DNA of 64,000 nt from Macrosoma leucophasiata (GCA_036365455.1 JAWQUS010000011.1:2996001-3060000), one strand, 5' to 3'; positions 46,401 through 54,725 are shown, counted from the first letter of the stretch. Notes: generated by a model not told the origin, from the letters alone. Numbers and translations are program-made.

Positions 46401-46904
46401 TCAATGATAATGATCGGACAACAATTCGACACGACCGGAGAAAGATTGGGCGCAGGACCGACAGCTTTACGTGTTCTCCGAGGCACTGGTACCAGAAGAG
46501 GGCTATTACTAGAAATTTCCTTACAGAAAAACCTGAAAACAAATTTTCCCGACCGTGGGATCGAATCCGGGATCTCAGCCTTCAACATTGCGATTGCGAC
46601 CATTGAGCCAACTAGTCAATTAAAATTAGCAGACCATATCTAGGTTAGTATTCTCATTGCTGTCTCATTTTTAGCTTCATCATCAAAATACTCACATCGA
46701 CATATATCCCTGGTAAACCAAACACCCTCGTCTCTGGTTCTTCCATTGGAGTATACCTGAAGAACTCATGGTTGCCCCGGTACCATTTCACGGAGTATAA
46801 AGGAGCTCCCTCCATGTCCCTGGAGCAGATGAGTGCAGCTGTACCGCCCCTGATCACTGTTGTTGGCTCCACCAAGAGACGGACGTTGCGAAGACTGGTC
46901 ACAC
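27670..46904 (-). CDS. beat-like: Beaten path (Beat) family immunoglobulin protein, five exons
   Basis: Minus-strand exons 46696-46904, 45470-45605, 33013-33146, 28867-29068 and 27670-27851 splice in frame (phases 0, 1, 0, 1) into 286 residues. The first gives the Beat signature: LRNVRLLVEP, an Ig cysteine (ALIC), LYSVKWYRG and FRYTP. The second completes domain 1 (GNFSCEVTADAPSF). Exons three and four form domain 2 (KANCTSS ... LRVACFASMY). The last has GCAAQC, a hydrophobic segment (WLILFLLFLLPMVV) and a 31-residue tail with nine acidic and no basic residues. Five N-glycosylation sequons occur. Beat proteins bind Sidestep-family partners in axon guidance and synapse choice in flies; the paralog here cannot be named. 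The upstream exon must end in phase 1; the signal peptide was not found. Introns total over 18 kb and are full of SINEs and LINEs. Confidence 0.88.
27879..28253 (+). mobile_element. S2 5S rRNA-like SINE with 9 bp TSD
   Basis: TATCAGTTT flanks at 27879-27887 and 28245-28253. The head reads GGCTGGTGTAGATCG, CGGGCGCGGTC, then GGATGGGTGAC at 27967-27977. It lies in the last Beat intron, starting about 36 bp upstream of the exon E acceptor. Confidence 0.75.
28373..28416. repeat. (CT)n microsatellite
   Basis: CT repeat with one interruption, abutting an S1 copy. Confidence 0.85.
28418..28626 (+). mobile_element. S1 SINE, 5' truncated
   Basis: Begins at GTGGTAGTGTTTAGCAC and ends in A10. Confidence 0.8.
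28708..28828 (+). mobile_element. S1 3' half
   Basis: TTTGCATTTTGACCCCTGG ... TGTATGCTTGTTAGCCACC then A-rich. Confidence 0.7.
28867..29068 (-). CDS. beat-like: Beat exon D (domain 2, end)
   Basis: Acceptor atttcag; donor gtatgt at 28861-28866. 67 codons plus one base; contains VNVELKVTPDLFLGGRLRVA then CFASMYDVY. Confidence 0.85.
29353..29420 (-). mobile_element. S3 3' end fragment
   Basis: TTCACGCCTGTAATTCCCG then GTAGGCAAAGGTAAATACA. Confidence 0.6.
29428..29587 (+). mobile_element. S2 SINE with internal deletion
   Basis: 5S-like head GGTCGGGTATGTGATGGGTG then ACCGCTAGTGG, directly joined to the 3' GTAAGCTCCAGGCC part. Confidence 0.7.
29645..29806 (-). mobile_element. S1 5' half, decayed
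   Basis: GGTAATGCGGTGATG ... CTCTACCACCAGT at the S1 start. Confidence 0.65.
30162..31078 (+). pseudogene. Jockey/CR1-like LINE, RT C-terminal half
   Basis: Reads CYADDSTEDA (RT box C), then QASKKLGVLNKARQYFTSEQ, QVRPHLEYCSHL, and FKLWNELPSEVFPRCYN with several stops and frameshifts. This order is typical of Jockey/CR1-type ORF2 ends. 5' truncated and dead. Confidence 0.75.
31086..31325 (-). mobile_element. S1 SINE, diverged
   Basis: Lies directly after the Jockey-like fragment; ends near GAACTCTAAG. Confidence 0.65.
31352..31537 (+). repeat. R1 188 bp element (186 bp here)
   Basis: Lacks two bases at CACTCGAAAAAG. It is followed at once by the poly(T) of an inverted S1 fragment. Confidence 0.8.
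31538..31580 (-). mobile_element. S1 3' scrap
   Basis: T8 then GGTGGCAAGCAAGAATATAG. Confidence 0.55.
31590..31745 (+). mobile_element. S1 3' half
   Basis: GACCCCTTAGGTCTCAGTGG through AACTGCAAGCTCG and A-rich end. Confidence 0.7.
31745..32167 (+). repeat. R3-related repeat (AACCGGTCAAGTGCGTG type)
   Basis: Starts AACCGGTCAAGTGCGTGTCG and ends with a (GACA)n stretch and ACATGGCGAAACTA. Paired with the inverted copy at 55687. Confidence 0.7.
32385..32563 (+). mobile_element. S1 SINE, 5' truncated, decayed
   Basis: ACTATCGTGTTCCGGTTAGA through GTCTATAGGCTGCAG. Confidence 0.65.
32597..32695 (-). mobile_element. LINE-A 3' end fragment
   Basis: GTATGTATGTG then CACGCCAAGTCCCTTACGGG. Confidence 0.65.
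32866..32998 (+). mobile_element. S1 3' half next to a splice donor
   Basis: ACCTTAGGCCTCAGGAGTGG to A9. Antisense to Beat, 8 bp beyond the exon C donor hexamer. Confidence 0.8.
33013..33146 (-). CDS. beat-like: Beat exon C (domain 2, first part)
   Basis: Acceptor tttcag; donor gtaagt at 33007-33012. Encodes LPLLDPVLYADKDRYQPDE, then ANCTS and NLTIYINEEP. An S1 SINE ends 8 bp past the donor hexamer. Confidence 0.85.
33205..33318 (+). repeat. Dispersed lepidopteran repeat fragment
   Basis: ATACTAATAAAGCCGAAGAG ... TTGAAAAATTCTTTCAG, a pattern common in Lepidoptera (from memory). Confidence 0.4.
33316..33443 (-). mobile_element. S1 fragment
   Basis: T-run, then GTGGCAACTTAGCATGCAG ... TATTACGGGGTCATACATG. 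Confidence 0.6.
33444..34163. other. No feature seen (Beat intron)
   Basis: AT-rich sequence without recognised repeat. Confidence 0.45.
34164..34487. mobile_element. M4 element with GC-rich terminal inverted repeats
   Basis: 34164-34225 and 34431-34487 are inverted: GTTGACAGCATAGAGTAACA / TGTTGCTCTATGGTTGAC, with ACGGGCC, CCGCCGCGGC and GGGAGTAGCCAT. The interior is AT-rich. Confidence 0.7.
34905..36576. repeat. 834 bp head-to-tail tandem duplication
   Basis: 34905-35738 and 35739-36572 appear identical by eye throughout. Each contains a minus S1 copy (35512-35742, partial; 36346-36607, complete) and an identical 96-codon open frame with no protein character. The joint carries TGGT, which is also present at both outer ends (34905-34908, 36573-36576). 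Confidence 0.85.
35512..35742 (-). mobile_element. S1 SINE truncated by the duplication joint
   Basis: Complete from poly(T) to GCGGTGGT, then cut by the start of the second unit. Confidence 0.8.
36346..36607 (-). mobile_element. S1 SINE, second copy with intact 5' side
   Basis: Continues past the breakpoint to GCCTACGCCCGCGAGCTCC, showing the ancestral SINE before duplication. Confidence 0.8.
37408..40404 (+). mobile_element. LINE-A non-LTR retrotransposon with 11 bp TSD
   Basis: CTATAGGCAAA flanks the element at 37408-37418 and 40394-40404. The insert (about 37419-40393) begins inside the endonuclease start (TGGAATGTGAGAGG, reading WNVRG), so it is 5' truncated. It ends GTGAAGATACATACATAC, a microsatellite-like 3' end shared by all other copies here. 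Confidence 0.88.
37425..40376 (+). CDS. Endonuclease-reverse transcriptase polyprotein of LINE-A (RTE-like)
   Basis: An uninterrupted frame of 983 codons, open back to 37407; residues just before the listed start read KWN, so the true protein began upstream. APE-type endonuclease motifs come in order: VTETK (catalytic Glu), GDLNGWVG near residue 135, DLIMVD, and DTDH near residue 228. Reverse transcriptase follows: GKAAGIDQVSAEMI, RAISLISLAAKVYGKV, QGGFRTGRG, FVDLEKAFD near residue 607 (box A), GVKQGCVLSS (box B) and LLYADDAVIV near residue 708 (box C). The C terminus has LRWFGHIERM and RGPGRPRL, as in RTE-like elements. All catalytic residues expected in these motifs are present. Role in the element: target-primed reverse transcription. 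Only the extreme N terminus and 5' UTR are missing. The clade call is from memory and tentative. Confidence 0.85.
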   Translation: MRGGICEKMNELTNVMSVRRLDVLCVTETKRKGCEVEDLPGGAMALWAGVQQSDHASAGVGVLLSSRLVTGVKDYGLVNPRLIWVRIKLGVTRVFLVAAYAPVSSATTQDLEKFWESTREVLDMVEANERVILCGDLNGWVGTRRPGYEAVLGPYGDRRVNDAGKLILDLCLERSLLVSNTEFRHKDIHTYTWRRNEQKSMIDLIMVDSRLRKRLMDTRAYRGPNLDTDHYLVKSRFRGLFKKWRHWRVRVPFGGLERIKSEKLQDISARRVYERQVREKLDKVCLTDLDVDECWQVMKDSMVEVAKEVCGYAKIRKSLKGDAWWDKEVQDSVERKKKAWLDYVASLQMNNGMRDEKREIYRRLKNDTKILVNEKRERDKVEADERLAKSFETNIKLYWREVKKSRSSSPVSGMNRIKSKLGDILENTQDVLKRWSEYYGEMYDYAHNPDAEVADLTVPACEDITIDEIVRAIRSLKCGKAAGIDQVSAEMIKYGGAALWDSFWVLCNLCWRSGRIPKDWRCAVIVPLYKGKGSRMDCTSYRAISLISLAAKVYGKVLERRMKEKSDGLLWDAQGGFRTGRGCMDQVFSLRNIVEKHLAVSQKVFCGFVDLEKAFDKVLRKELWDILPEYGIDGSLLRAIQSTYVGCQACVRVDGNMSPWFDVNIGVKQGCVLSSRLFIIYLDKCLQRVKLMDVGVRMGDLVVNCLLYADDAVIVSSTPSGLQALVTVMKEDCMEKGLQLNVDKTKVLVFERDEQRTNARVVVDDAVLEQVDEIVYLGCAFSKDGRYTTDIERRVLAGNCVNGALGKLLESKHLSQRARLAVHNAVLTPTLLYGSESWVCRKEHESKLNAVEMRSLRKICGVSLTDRVRNEDVRKRLCVNDSIGVKMKKGMLRWFGHIERMSNERMTKQIYNANVDGCRGPGRPRLTYHDQIGRVLSDGGVKSLRNRRACMKRMMKVDEAREVCQNRDVWRSTLSAYPVRDLA
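41396..41662 (-). mobile_element. LINE-A 3' fragment
   Basis: TTCACGCCAGGTCCCTAACG to GCTCATTCGATATTCTTTC, complement of the ORF end. Confidence 0.75.
41748..42285 (+). repeat. R2 repeat split by an S2 SINE
   Basis: 41748-41847 (GAATATGTCATAATCACC) and 42187-42285 (CGGTTGGCTGACTACACTAG, CGGAAGAATTC) are the two halves of an R2 copy. Confidence 0.6.
41848..42186 (-). mobile_element. S2 5S rRNA-like SINE
   Basis: Minus orientation; near full length with the GATGGGTGACCGCTAGTGG complement at about 42086-42104. Inserted in R2. Confidence 0.75.
42294..42579 (-). mobile_element. S1 SINE, full length
   Basis: From poly(T) to CTCTACCACCAGT. Confidence 0.85.
42857..43156 (-). mobile_element. S3 tRNA-derived SINE, full length
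   Basis: Starts (minus) CTGCCTCGGTAGCCTAATGG, has a GGGTTCGATTCC B box, and ends GGCGTGAAGTTACG. Confidence 0.8.
43190..43327 (-). mobile_element. S1 3' half
   Basis: AAACAAGCATGCAGTTCACA through CACCCCTGAGACCTTAG. Confidence 0.7.
43405..44523 (-). pseudogene. LINE-A 5'-truncated copy
   Basis: The minus strand carries the last third of the RT and the C terminus in three broken frames. It reads LLYADNAVIV in place of YADD, plus frameshifts, so it is dead. GTAAGTAT occurs at both ends (43401-43408 and near 44519) and may be the TSD. Confidence 0.8.
44524..45469. other. No gene seen (Beat intron)
   Basis: AT-rich. At 45285-45320 a GGTGGCCTAGTGGCTCACTA stretch resembles a SINE A box, but no partner motif was clear. 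Confidence 0.4.
45470..45605 (-). CDS. beat-like: Beat exon B (Ig domain 1, end)
   Basis: Acceptor atttcag; donor gtgagt. 45 codons plus one base; contains SNGTQVLL and FSCEVTADAPSF. Confidence 0.85.
46385..46625 (-). mobile_element. S6 tRNA-derived SINE
   Basis: The minus strand reads TTGGCTCAATGGTCGCAATC, then GGATTCGATCCCACGG (B-box-like), then an exported body containing CACGTAAAGCTGTCGGTCC. It lies in a Beat intron. Confidence 0.6.
46696..46904 (-). CDS. beat-like: Beat exon A (Ig domain 1, first part)
   Basis: Acceptor tttttccag; donor gtgagt at 46690-46695. Two bases finish a codon, then 69 codons ending GLPGIYVD. Confidence 0.85.
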
Positions 46905-47290
46905 CTGGAAAAAAGGGTTATCTGATATACAAGGTATTTTTCTAGTTACCATTACACATTTTAACAAGTCAAAATGACCCATTAAAAGGCTCATCACCAC
47001 GCGACAGAGGAATGGACATTTTTTGGTTCTACTATTAAAAGTAATCATAATAATGGAAACTCAAGACACGTGTTTACGCAGATGGTCTCGTTTGGTTTGT
47101 TAATTTTTCAGTTAGAAAAAATATTAAACGATCCTTTTTCTTGTATTGGATATTTAATTCCAATCATGATGCAGTGGATGCACGGGTAAATAGTAATTAC
47201 CCATCCACCCACCAGTAGGTTAAGTCAGTGGGTGTATGGGTAATCACCCCCAGAAAGTAGGAATACCTATAAATAATAGTATAATATAAT
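46905..47290. other. No exon found upstream of Beat exon A
   Basis: Mixed sequence; the phase-1 signal-peptide exon expected for Beat was not found here. Confidence 0.4.
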
Positions 47291-47489
47291 ACGCTTACAC
47301 TCACAGCCCCACAGTAGGTATAAACCTGTGTCGTGGATGCCGTTGTACACATATAACACAAACACAAACACCCAGACCCGAACCAAATATCTTTAGGCCA
47401 TACAAATAATTGTCCCAGTGCGGGGATCGAACCCGCGACCCCTCGAATCAAACGGTCATCTCACACCGCTGGAGTAACCGGGTCGTCAA
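47291..47489 (-). mobile_element. S5 tRNA-related SINE
   Basis: The minus strand has GACGACCCGGTTACTCCAGC, then GGTCGCGGGTTCGATCCCCG (T-arm/B box), and ends GGGGCTGTGAGTGTAAGCG. The copy at 56720 matches. Confidence 0.65.
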
Positions 47490-47670
47490 ATGATGCCCGG
47501 ATACTTCATTTAACATTTGGATGAAAGATAAGAAGCTCACAAAATGGGTACCTTAGGGCAATTCGAAGAAGTTAAAAAACACTGTTGTTGTACATCTCAA
47601 CAAATAAATGTAATTTACGAAGTTTGAGAATATATTTCTTCCCCTATTAATAATTGCCTTTATTCAAACA

Positions 47671-47960
47671 GTATTTTTTTTTATGTTTTAAAAATGGCAA
47701 ACAAGCATACAGTTCACATTGATGTTACGTGATGACTGCAGCCTATAGACACCCACACAATGACCAGAGGTAAAAATGCAGATGCGTTACCACTCCTGAG
47801 GCCTAAGGTGTAATGCATCTGTGCCGGAAATTACAGGGCCGTACATTACCACCTGACCTGAACACGATAGTGCTGAACACTACCATTTAGCGGCAAGTAT
47901 ATTAGGTAATGCGGTGGTGCCTACGCCCGCGAGCTCCGTCACTGGAGCTCTACCACCAGT
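47671..47960 (-). mobile_element. S1 SINE, full length
   Basis: Poly(T) to CTCTACCACCAGT. Confidence 0.85.
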
Positions 47961-48473
47961 AAAAGTTAAGATTGTTGATTTTGTGTAAATAGGTAATCTG
48001 TATGGCAATCACCTACTAAGTATCAAGATCTTTTTCGAAAAAATATTTACTATGTAACTGCAATATGTCACAGAAATATAGTCTGTATATCTACTATCCA
48101 AGACCTGTATTCATTTAACATATGCTATTGGCACTTCCAACCAAATAACACCAATATCTATGTTAATAGAATATAACTTTAAAATTTGTTATATCAACTA
48201 CTCCTTTGGTGTAGTTACTTCATAAATATATATTAAATTTAAGTGCGTAGGTAACGAACGCAACTGAACTGAAATGATCTTTCAACCCGTATTCTAGGTT
48301 ATTTGTAACCCCCACAGAGTAATAAACCAATACAGACATCATTTTGGTACCTAATTTCACCATTCAAAACTGGTTTAGTTTGAGCTTGTAGGTTAGGGGC
48401 TTAGTTTGTTTTGTGGATTAAAGTCAGGATATTAAAGGAGTAGTATTTGTTTTGTGGGTTGAGATCAGGTTTT
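47961..48473. other. No feature seen
   Basis: AT-rich. Confidence 0.4.
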
Positions 48474-48661
48474 TGACGTGACAACGTCTTAAATTAGGTT
48501 GCGGCTCGGAGTCACTCATGAAAAAGTGTAACGCCCGGTAACGTAACGATGAGTCACCGAACGAGAGAGAGGCCTGCCGGACCGGCGAATGCCTTTCTAC
48601 CGAGAAAAAGACGTTGTCACGTAAAATCTTCGCCCGTAAAACCGACTTTACAGGCAACCAG
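48474..48661 (+). repeat. R1 188 bp element
   Basis: Matches the majority sequence of the family; T runs on both sides. Confidence 0.85.
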
Positions 48662-49220
48662 TTTTTTTTTATTATTTTGTTCGTCAGATGTCTGGCTGTT
48701 ATGACATTATACCATAAAACATAGTACAGAACAGAGTATTGTTGTACCTAACAAATATTTATAGAAATTGTCAGCTTATTAAGAACATAAAAAAATTATA
48801 GCAGTCTTAAAAAACTAAATAACACTCAATAATTAATTTAAAAATAATAATAAAGAACAAAGGGCTAAGTAACATCTAATGTAGGTACAAGTATGCTCAC
48901 TATGAAAAAAAAAATAACAACACACTATCGAAAATTTGTACCTGGTAAAAATAATGTTGTTTGATTGTTGCCAATGTCACGGTTTCAATGAAAAAAATAT
49001 TCATAAACCCGTGCACATTTCATACAAACAATATTGCATGTTGCAAAATTTAAGTTACAGTAATTAGTTGAGTAAAACTGACATCACTCACACCATATTA
49101 ATAATATAACATAAAAGTCATAATACCTAAACTATTAACTTCATTAGTCATAATTATCACCCAGATTATCTGAATCACAACGGTGACATTAGAATAAATT
49201 ATATAAGACTATATATATAT
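48662..49220. other. No feature seen
   Basis: AT-rich. Confidence 0.4.
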
Positions 49221-49508
49221 ATTTTTTATGTAATTGAAGTGGCAAACAAGCATGCAGTTCACATTGATGTTAAGATATGACTGCAGCCTATAGACACCCA
49301 CACAAAGACCAAGGTCAAAATGCAAATGCGTTACCACTCCTGAGGCCTAAGGTGCTATGCCTCTGTGTCGGAAATTACAGGGCCGTACATTACCACCTGA
49401 CCGGAACACGATTGTGCTGAACACTACCATTTAGCGGCAAGTATACCTAATAGGTAATGCGGTGGTGCCTACGCCCGCGAGCTCCGTCACTGGAGCTCTA
49501 CCACCAGT
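49221..49508 (-). mobile_element. S1 SINE, full length
   Basis: Poly(T) to CTCTACCACCAGT; followed by a (TA)n run at 49513-49531. Confidence 0.85.
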
Positions 49509-49544
49509 ACAAATTATATATATATATATATATGGGAAAATGAA

Positions 49545-49675
49545 ATAGTGGTTTTTACTATTTCCCTTCAATTTCTTCTTATTTTTTTACCTTACTAAAG
49601 TTTGCTGGACTTCCAAAAATCATTCAAAACCAAAATTAGCCAAACCGGTCCAGCCGTTCACGAGTTTTTATTTAT
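49545..49675 (-). repeat. Dispersed repeat fragment, pair of 54490
   Basis: AATCATTCAAAACCAAAATT and CGGTCCAGCCGTTCACGAG are inverse to the 54490 copy. Confidence 0.5.
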
Positions 49676-49831
49676 TATGTACGGCCCTGTAATTTCCGGC
49701 ACAGAGGCATAACACCTAATGCCTCAGGAGTGGCAACTCATCTGCATTTTGACCTCTGGTCATTGTGTGGGTGTCTATAGGCTGCAGTCTTCACTTAACA
49801 TCAATGTGAACTGCATGCTTGTTTGCCACTA
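49676..49831 (+). mobile_element. S1 3' half
   Basis: TGTACGGCCCTGTAATTTCC to GCTTGTTTGCCACT, then (AT)n. Confidence 0.75.
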
Positions 49832-50465
49832 TATATATATATATATAGATAAACAGCTAGAGCAATTAAAAAAATACTCCACAAATTAAAAAATATAATC
49901 AACCACTAAGCATCCGATAATAGATATCAATAATAATATATTGTATTTTCATTACTCTGTGATTCAGCTCACTCAAGCGTGCCACCAATAATTCAAATTT
50001 CGCTTCTAAATCTCATTACTCTATGCCAACACCTTTGGGATAAGGAACGTTGCCCTGAAAAATACTGTCAATGTGACCAACATGCAGATATACAAATTCA
50101 ATCGAGATACCCGACAGAAATATATATGTAAGTGATATATTCGTAGTATTTCTTCAAAGCTATATACATTCACTTCAATTTCTTTAGAACGCCATATATT
50201 CGTCGCTTCAAATTTTTTGAGATGCAAATAAAAGATATTGTTATGTTTATATTATTTCATTATCGTTACCTAAAACACGAATATATAAATCATTTAACAT
50301 GCGAAACTTAAAAGAAACAGCCAAGTTAAACATTGGATATTATTTCGTTCATAATTATTCAATTAAGAATCGAAGAATATAGTTTTATTATGTAACAGAG
50401 TTTAAGCAAAGAAGTGACTGTAACTGTAGTTGGTCTTAAAACTTATAATGTTGGTATATTATGAT
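49832..50465. other. No feature seen
   Basis: AT-rich with a short (AT)n run at the start. Confidence 0.4.
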
Positions 50466-50477
50466 CATAAATTCAGC

Positions 50478-50870
50478 CAAAAAACGTCCACTGCTGGACA
50501 AAGGCCTCCTCTAAAGATTGCCACAACAAACGGTCCTGGGCCGCCCTCATCCAGCGATTGCCTTCCCAATCCAACCTTCCAACCTTCACCAGGTCGTCGG
50601 CACACCTCGTGGGGAGCCTGCCTACGCTTCGTCTTCCGGTACACGGTCACCACTCCAGAACTCTTCTGCCCCAACGACCGTCAGTTCTGCGAGCTATGTG
50701 CCCTGCCACTGCCACTTGAGTTTCGCTTTTCGGTGGGCTATGTCGGTTACTTTGGTTCTCATGCGGATCTCCTCATTTCTGATCCCTCTCAATTGCTCTC
50801 TGAGTGACCTTGAGCCTCCCTATGAAAGCAAAGGGCAGTAAGGGCAAGTCCCTTACGGAAACCCTTACTT
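50478..50870 (-). pseudogene. LINE-B C-terminal fragment
   Basis: Matches the fragment at 11488 (GTCCACTGCTGGACAAAGGC, CAGTTCTGCGAGCTATGTG, GGTTCTCATGCGGATCTCC). Broken frames. Confidence 0.65.
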
Positions 50871-50883
50871 GAAGATACATTTT

Positions 50884-51101
50884 TTTTAAGTCTTAGTGAT
50901 GACTGCAGCCTATAGACACCCACACGAAGACCAGAGGTGATCATACGTTTATTATTCACTTAGTTATTATGTCTCTGTGATAGTTATTACGGGGCCATAC
51001 ATTACCATCTTACTGGAAGACGATAGTGGCACGGCAGATAAATTAGGTAATGCGGTGGTACCTACGCCCCCTCGAGCTCTTACACTGGAACTCTACCACC
51101 A
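50884..51101 (-). mobile_element. S1 SINE, internally deleted
   Basis: GATGACTGCAGCCTATAGAC to CTCTACCACCAG. Confidence 0.7.
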
Positions 51102-51554
51102 GACTACAAAACCAATCATACATACAAATCATTTATACTATCAAACCAATGCCTGACCTAGATCTATTAATACAACATTATTAATTGATAGGTACAATAG
51201 TTAAGAGAAATTGTAACAAACAATCAAATGAACTTTCACATTTACCCTATTAACATGGAGTGAGGATCACAAACACGATAATCTGATTCAATTGCTAATT
51301 GATCCAGATATTAATTATTTATGACATGACACTCAAATCAAATTATTTATTCAGTTTAATGGATTAATAATTGGATATTAGACTAACGGAAAAGTGTTGT
51401 TTATAGGAAGATAGGGCAGGACACGACAAAATAACTTTAACCCCATCATCAGCTACAGTGACACGGTAAATTTGTATGATCACATTCTCGATAGGCTGTT
51501 TCTATTTAAATTCGATAATATATTTAATTTAGACGTAACTCTAAAAATAAAGCA
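51102..51554. other. No feature seen
   Basis: AT-rich. Confidence 0.4.
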
Positions 51555-52372
51555 AGGGTAGTAGTAGATGATGCAGTGTTAGAACAGGTGGATGAAATTG
51601 TCAGTAGCACTAGTCACAGGCATAAAAGAGGATTGTATGGAGAAAGGCTTACAATTGAATGTGAATAAAACTAAAGTTTTTATGTGTGTAAAAAAACTAA
51701 AACGTCAATAAAACTAAAGGTAACATTTGAAAGAAATGAACAGAGAACAAATGTAAGGGTAGTAGTAGATGATGCAGTGTAAGAACAGGTGGATGAAATT
51801 GTGTATCTTGGATGTTTTTTTAGCAAGTATGGTAGGTATACCGCTGACATAGAAAGGAGAGTGCTTGCTGGGAATTGCGTGAATGGGGCGTTGGGTAAGC
51901 TGCTAGAATCAAAACATCTCAGCCAGCGGGCTAGCTTAGCCGCACATAATGCTGTACTTAATTCCACGCTTTTTTTAAGGAATCGAGAGCTGGGCATGTA
52001 GGAAAGAGCATCAAAGTAAATTAATCGCGGTTGAGATGAGATCTTTGCGAAAGATCTGCGATGTATCGCTCACCGATCTCGTTCGTAATGAAGATGTAAG
52101 AAAGAGGCTTTGTGTGAATGACAGTATCGGTGTAAAAATAAAAAAGGGCATGCTCCGATGGTTCGGGCATATAGAAAAAATGCAAATGGTTGCAAAGGCC
52201 CAGGAAGACCAAGACTGACCTACCATGACCAAATAGGTCGAGTTCTGTCTAAAGTCTTAGGAATCGACGTGCATGTATGAAGAGAATCTTGAAGGTACAT
52301 CAGGACCGGGATATCTGGCGCTCTACACTCTCTGCCTACCCCGTTAGGGACCTGGCGTGAAGATACATACAT
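51555..52372 (+). pseudogene. LINE-A copy with internal duplication
   Basis: The AGGGTAGTAGTAGATGATGC segment occurs twice (about 51556 and 51759). The C-terminal frame is broken, and it ends in the shared GTGAAGATACATACATAC. Confidence 0.75.
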
Positions 52373-52420
52373 ACATAATCTAAAAATAAAACTATTAAAT
52401 TATTTTTTTCAATAAAAAAA

Positions 52421-52539
52421 CTCAATAGAGCTAGAGATAAAGGATTTTACACCGTTATCTCTGATAGCCACCCAGGTTACGAACCCAGGACCAAAGCGTT
52501 ACAGTAGTGGCCTGCTAACACTAGGTTACTGAGACAGTT
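52421..52539 (-). mobile_element. S3 head fragment
   Basis: Minus strand: CTGTCTCAGTAACCTAGTG, then GGTCCTGGGTTCGTAACC. Confidence 0.6.
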
Positions 52540-52978
52540 AGGTGGTCTATTACTATTAAAAAAAAATACATACGAAAAAACATTACTAAAGAATCTCAGG
52601 TATTTGGAAAAGGAATTTGGGTATATTTTTATCACATCAGTACATACAAGCGTAAAAAACTTATAAAATATGAACAAAACCAGAAACAGAGCTTAAACTA
52701 CATATAGTGAGTGTAGAAAATTATTTCAAAACTTCACAATCTCGGAATGTATCTTAACAATATCTACATGGAGCTACTTCAAATGTAAATTGTTCAGATT
52801 GCCTGTCTTCCTTGTTTACTGAGCGTATGTCGAAACTTTCGACCCTCGAGGGCCTGACAGACCCCAAACTTGGGTATGATACTTTGATTTACAGTTCTCC
52901 GCAATTTAGTTATGATCAAAGAACTGCGTGAAAATAATTTATACGAAGTTTTTTTAAATCTTTATATAAATTAAATAA
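52540..52978. other. No feature seen
   Basis: AT-rich. Confidence 0.4.
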
Positions 52979-53256
52979 ACGTAACTTCACGCCTGTAATC
53001 CCCGAAGGGGTAGGCAGAAGGGGGGTAGGTAGGTAGGGTAGGCGGAGATGTCAACAGGTGGCGAGCCTGTTGACATCTCCGGGCACATAACCAAACTTTA
53101 AGGTACTGAGAAATTGCCAGAAAATGGAAAAATCCCAATAGAACCAGATATAAAGGCTTTTTCACCATTATCTCTGATAACCCCCTACCCGGGAATCGAA
53201 CCCAGGACCTCAGCGTAGTAGTAGTGGCCTGCTACCACTAGGCTACCGAAGCAGTT
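52979..53256 (-). mobile_element. S3 SINE, near full length
   Basis: Minus strand: CTGCTTCGGTAGCCTAGTGG, CCTGGGTTCGATTCCCGGG, ending GGCGTGAAGTTACG. Confidence 0.8.
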
Positions 53257-53402
53257 AGAGTTAGGTAAATTAAATAAATATATAAATTATAAACTGTAGG
53301 CGTCGTCAGTAGTGTTGTCATGTGTTCCGATTCGCACGGGATGTCCCGATTTCCAAGGCTTCGGCGACTTGTCCCGATTAACACCTGATTGGGACGTTAA
53401 AT

Positions 53403-53689
53403 GTTTTTTTTAATGTAATTAAAGTGGCAAAAAAACTTGCAGTTCACATTGATGTTAAGTGATGACTGCAGCCTATAGACACCCACACAATGACTAAAGG
53501 TCAAAATGCAGATGCGCTGCCACTCCTGAGGCATTAGGTGTTATCCCTCTGTGCCGAAAATTACAGGGCCGTACATTACCACCTGACCGGAACTCGATAG
53601 TGCGGAACACTACCATTTAGCGGCAAGTATATTAGGTAATGCGGTGGTGCCTACGCCCTCGAGCTCCGTCCTGGAGCTCTACCACCAGT
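53403..53689 (-). mobile_element. S1 SINE, full length
   Basis: Poly(T) to CTCTACCACCAGT. Confidence 0.85.
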
Positions 53690-53727
53690 AGAAAAATGTC
53701 GCGATAAATCAATTATCATCATAACCT

Positions 53728-53790
53728 CGACCAAAAGAACCAATTTCTGCCGATAGTGGGCGGTGGGGTCGCCACATGCTGACGCCATCA
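53728..53790 (+). repeat. R2 end fragment
   Basis: ATAGTGGGCGGTGGGGTCGC then CACATGCTGACGCC. Confidence 0.5.
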
Positions 53791-53832
53791 AAAACATATT
53801 TTGTGTGAAAAAAAAATGTGAAAGGAGAAAAT

Positions 53833-54410
53833 AGGTTAGGATCCCACTGCAGAATCATTTCGTTCATCCAGATGTGCTGCAAATGTTTATGCATATTTAT
53901 AATCTAGAGAATATGTTTATAGCCACAACGTTGCGAATCAATTTTTGGCCGCAAGTATTTTTTTATATTTATTTTTAAGAAAGTTTTTTTTTACTTGTTT
54001 TTTCAATAAAATATCGTCTATTTCACGGCAATATGAATAAAGACTCTGAAAAATCACGGCTGCCGTTACGCACTTGGCCACCCCTACCTATTTTCGTTCC
54101 ACCCCGATAATCTTATACGTCCATAACGTACATGTATTATTTAAATATCAAATTAAAACAATTTTTTTCTCATTATTACGATCTTATCTTATCTTATTGT
54201 GGGGCCAGCTGTTACACTGGGACACTTCGACCCATTGGGATCTTTTCACGAGAGCCAAATTAAATCGGCCGCAAATAAGAGTTGCTGGGTAATAAAAAAA
54301 AAAATCTTGCGGCCTAAATTTGATTGGCAACATAGTGGATATATAATATATTCTCTAGTTTTGCAGCATATCTGGACGAACGAAATGATTTTGCAGTGGG
54401 ATACTAACCT
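53833..54410. mobile_element. M1 inverted-repeat element
   Basis: Ends AGGTTAGGATCCCACTGCAG and its inverse at 54391-54410, with GGCCGCAAG and TGATTGGCAAC parts inside as in the 6200 copy. It contains a small LINE-derived insert. Confidence 0.7.
54180..54250 (-). mobile_element. R1/I-like LINE 3' scrap inside M1
   Basis: (TTATC)n then CAGCTGTTACACTGGGACAC, complement of the 3' end at 24040-24110. Confidence 0.65.
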
Positions 54411-54489
54411 AAAAGGACGTGAAGTTATATTTAACCAAAAACAAAGTCCAATTAAATTAACATCAATAACCTGACTGTATAAAGTCCGT

Positions 54490-54725
54490 AATTTATCACT
54501 GAGATGATAAAATTAGTTGCTGTTCGTTAGTCTCGCTAAAACTCGAGAACGACTGGACCGATTTAGCTAATTTTGGTTTTGAATGATTTTGGTAAGAAAA
54601 TATGAAGGTATTGAAGGAAAATAGTAAAACCACCCTTTTTTATCCCATACAAATAGTCCGTATCTATCAAACCTTTGACACATTATTTCATTCTGAGGCA
54701 TAACGAAGTTTGACGGGTCAGCTAG
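54490..54725 (+). repeat. Dispersed repeat
   Basis: AAAACTCGAGAACGACTGG, CCGATTTAGCTAATTTTGG and TTTGACGGGTCAGCTAGTC; the pair is at 49545. Confidence 0.5.

Noticed and set aside
50021..50227. Minus frame with hydrophobic MLVTLTVFF as a signal peptide
   Set aside because: Donor context is poor, the phase is wrong for Beat exon A, and the frame stops soon after.
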